From contig NZ_BMYP01000029.1 in assembly GCF_014652335.1 (NCBI RefSeq), positions 1 through 33,069 on the forward strand: a DNA stretch of 33,069 bases, read 5' to 3'. Source of the stretch: Vogesella fluminis (GTDB taxonomy: Bacteria; Pseudomonadota; Gammaproteobacteria; Burkholderiales; Chromobacteriaceae). This document shows positions 33,020-33,069 of the stretch, piece after piece. The notes under the pieces were generated by a model. That model was not told the DNA's origin. It ran no database searches and was given only the letters and a program-made list of their open reading frames with translations. Numbering within the stretch: position 1 is the first letter of the stretch; every line of letters starts with the position of its first letter. A program made the position numbers and the translations under genes.

Positions 33020-33069
33020 GTCCCTATAGTTTAGCGGTTAGAACACTGCCCTTTCACGGCGGCGGCCGG
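33020..33069 (+). tRNA. tRNA-Glu (anticodon TTC), cut by window end
   Basis: Starts GTCCCTATAGTTTAGCGG; the anticodon stem CTGCC/GGCGG encloses loop CTTTCAC with anticodon TTC. The T-arm and acceptor 3' strand lie beyond the window. Two bases separate it from the tRNA-Arg CCA. Confidence 0.88.

Overview
The window looks chromosomal and comes from a motile, polar-flagellate-type betaproteobacterium. The gene styles (single flagellin followed by flaG-fliD-fliS-fliT, LutABC, SrkA, LysC next to a tRNA cluster) and the high-GC codon use point to Neisseriales, family Chromobacteriaceae (Vogesella/Chromobacterium-like). This placement is an inference from gene content, not a database result.

Positions 1 to about 3.1 kb are the right-hand part of an integrated plasmid-like element. 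It carries a small lipoprotein, a membrane protein, a 79-residue controller-type HTH regulator with a 15-bp-periodic operator array, a cluster of CGTAACG palindromes, four iterons spaced by multiples of about 23 bp, a PF04796-type RepA initiator and an AlpA-type regulator. No integrase lies in the window. A 413-base stretch without genes (2991-3403), holding a strong terminator, separates it from a methylthioinosine phosphorylase gene.

Positions 4.1-13.1 kb are a tightly coupled pseudaminic acid (Pse) cluster: pseB, pseC, a Pse-associated methylase, pseF, pseG, a second methyltransferase, a WbqC-family protein, pseI and a TPR-glycosyltransferase. Most neighbours overlap by a few bases. pseB and the TPR gene are visibly AT-richer than the flanks. 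No PseH acetyltransferase and no Maf-type transferase are present. The cluster abuts the flagellin gene, which has a clear sigma-28 promoter (13093-13119) and a strong terminator, so its likely job is O-glycosylation of flagellin.

Positions 13.2-20.2 kb continue with flaG, fliD, fliS, fliT, a DUF2802 membrane protein, a FliK-like hook-length protein and a stand-alone FlhB C-terminal-domain protein. Positions 20.2-31.2 kb hold metabolic and transport genes: a beta-hydroxyacid dehydrogenase, the lutABC lactate-utilisation operon (minus strand), a MacA-MacB-TolC-type efflux operon, a CDF cation exporter, an unknown gene and srkA.

A short element with imperfect terminal inverted repeats lies between srkA and lysC. 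The window ends with lysC and a promoter-driven tRNA cluster (Ser-GCT, Arg-ACG, start of Glu-TTC). A 15-bp motif, AACGTTGGCCGCAAC, and near copies of it recur on both strands in the chromosomal part and are not explained by protein coding.
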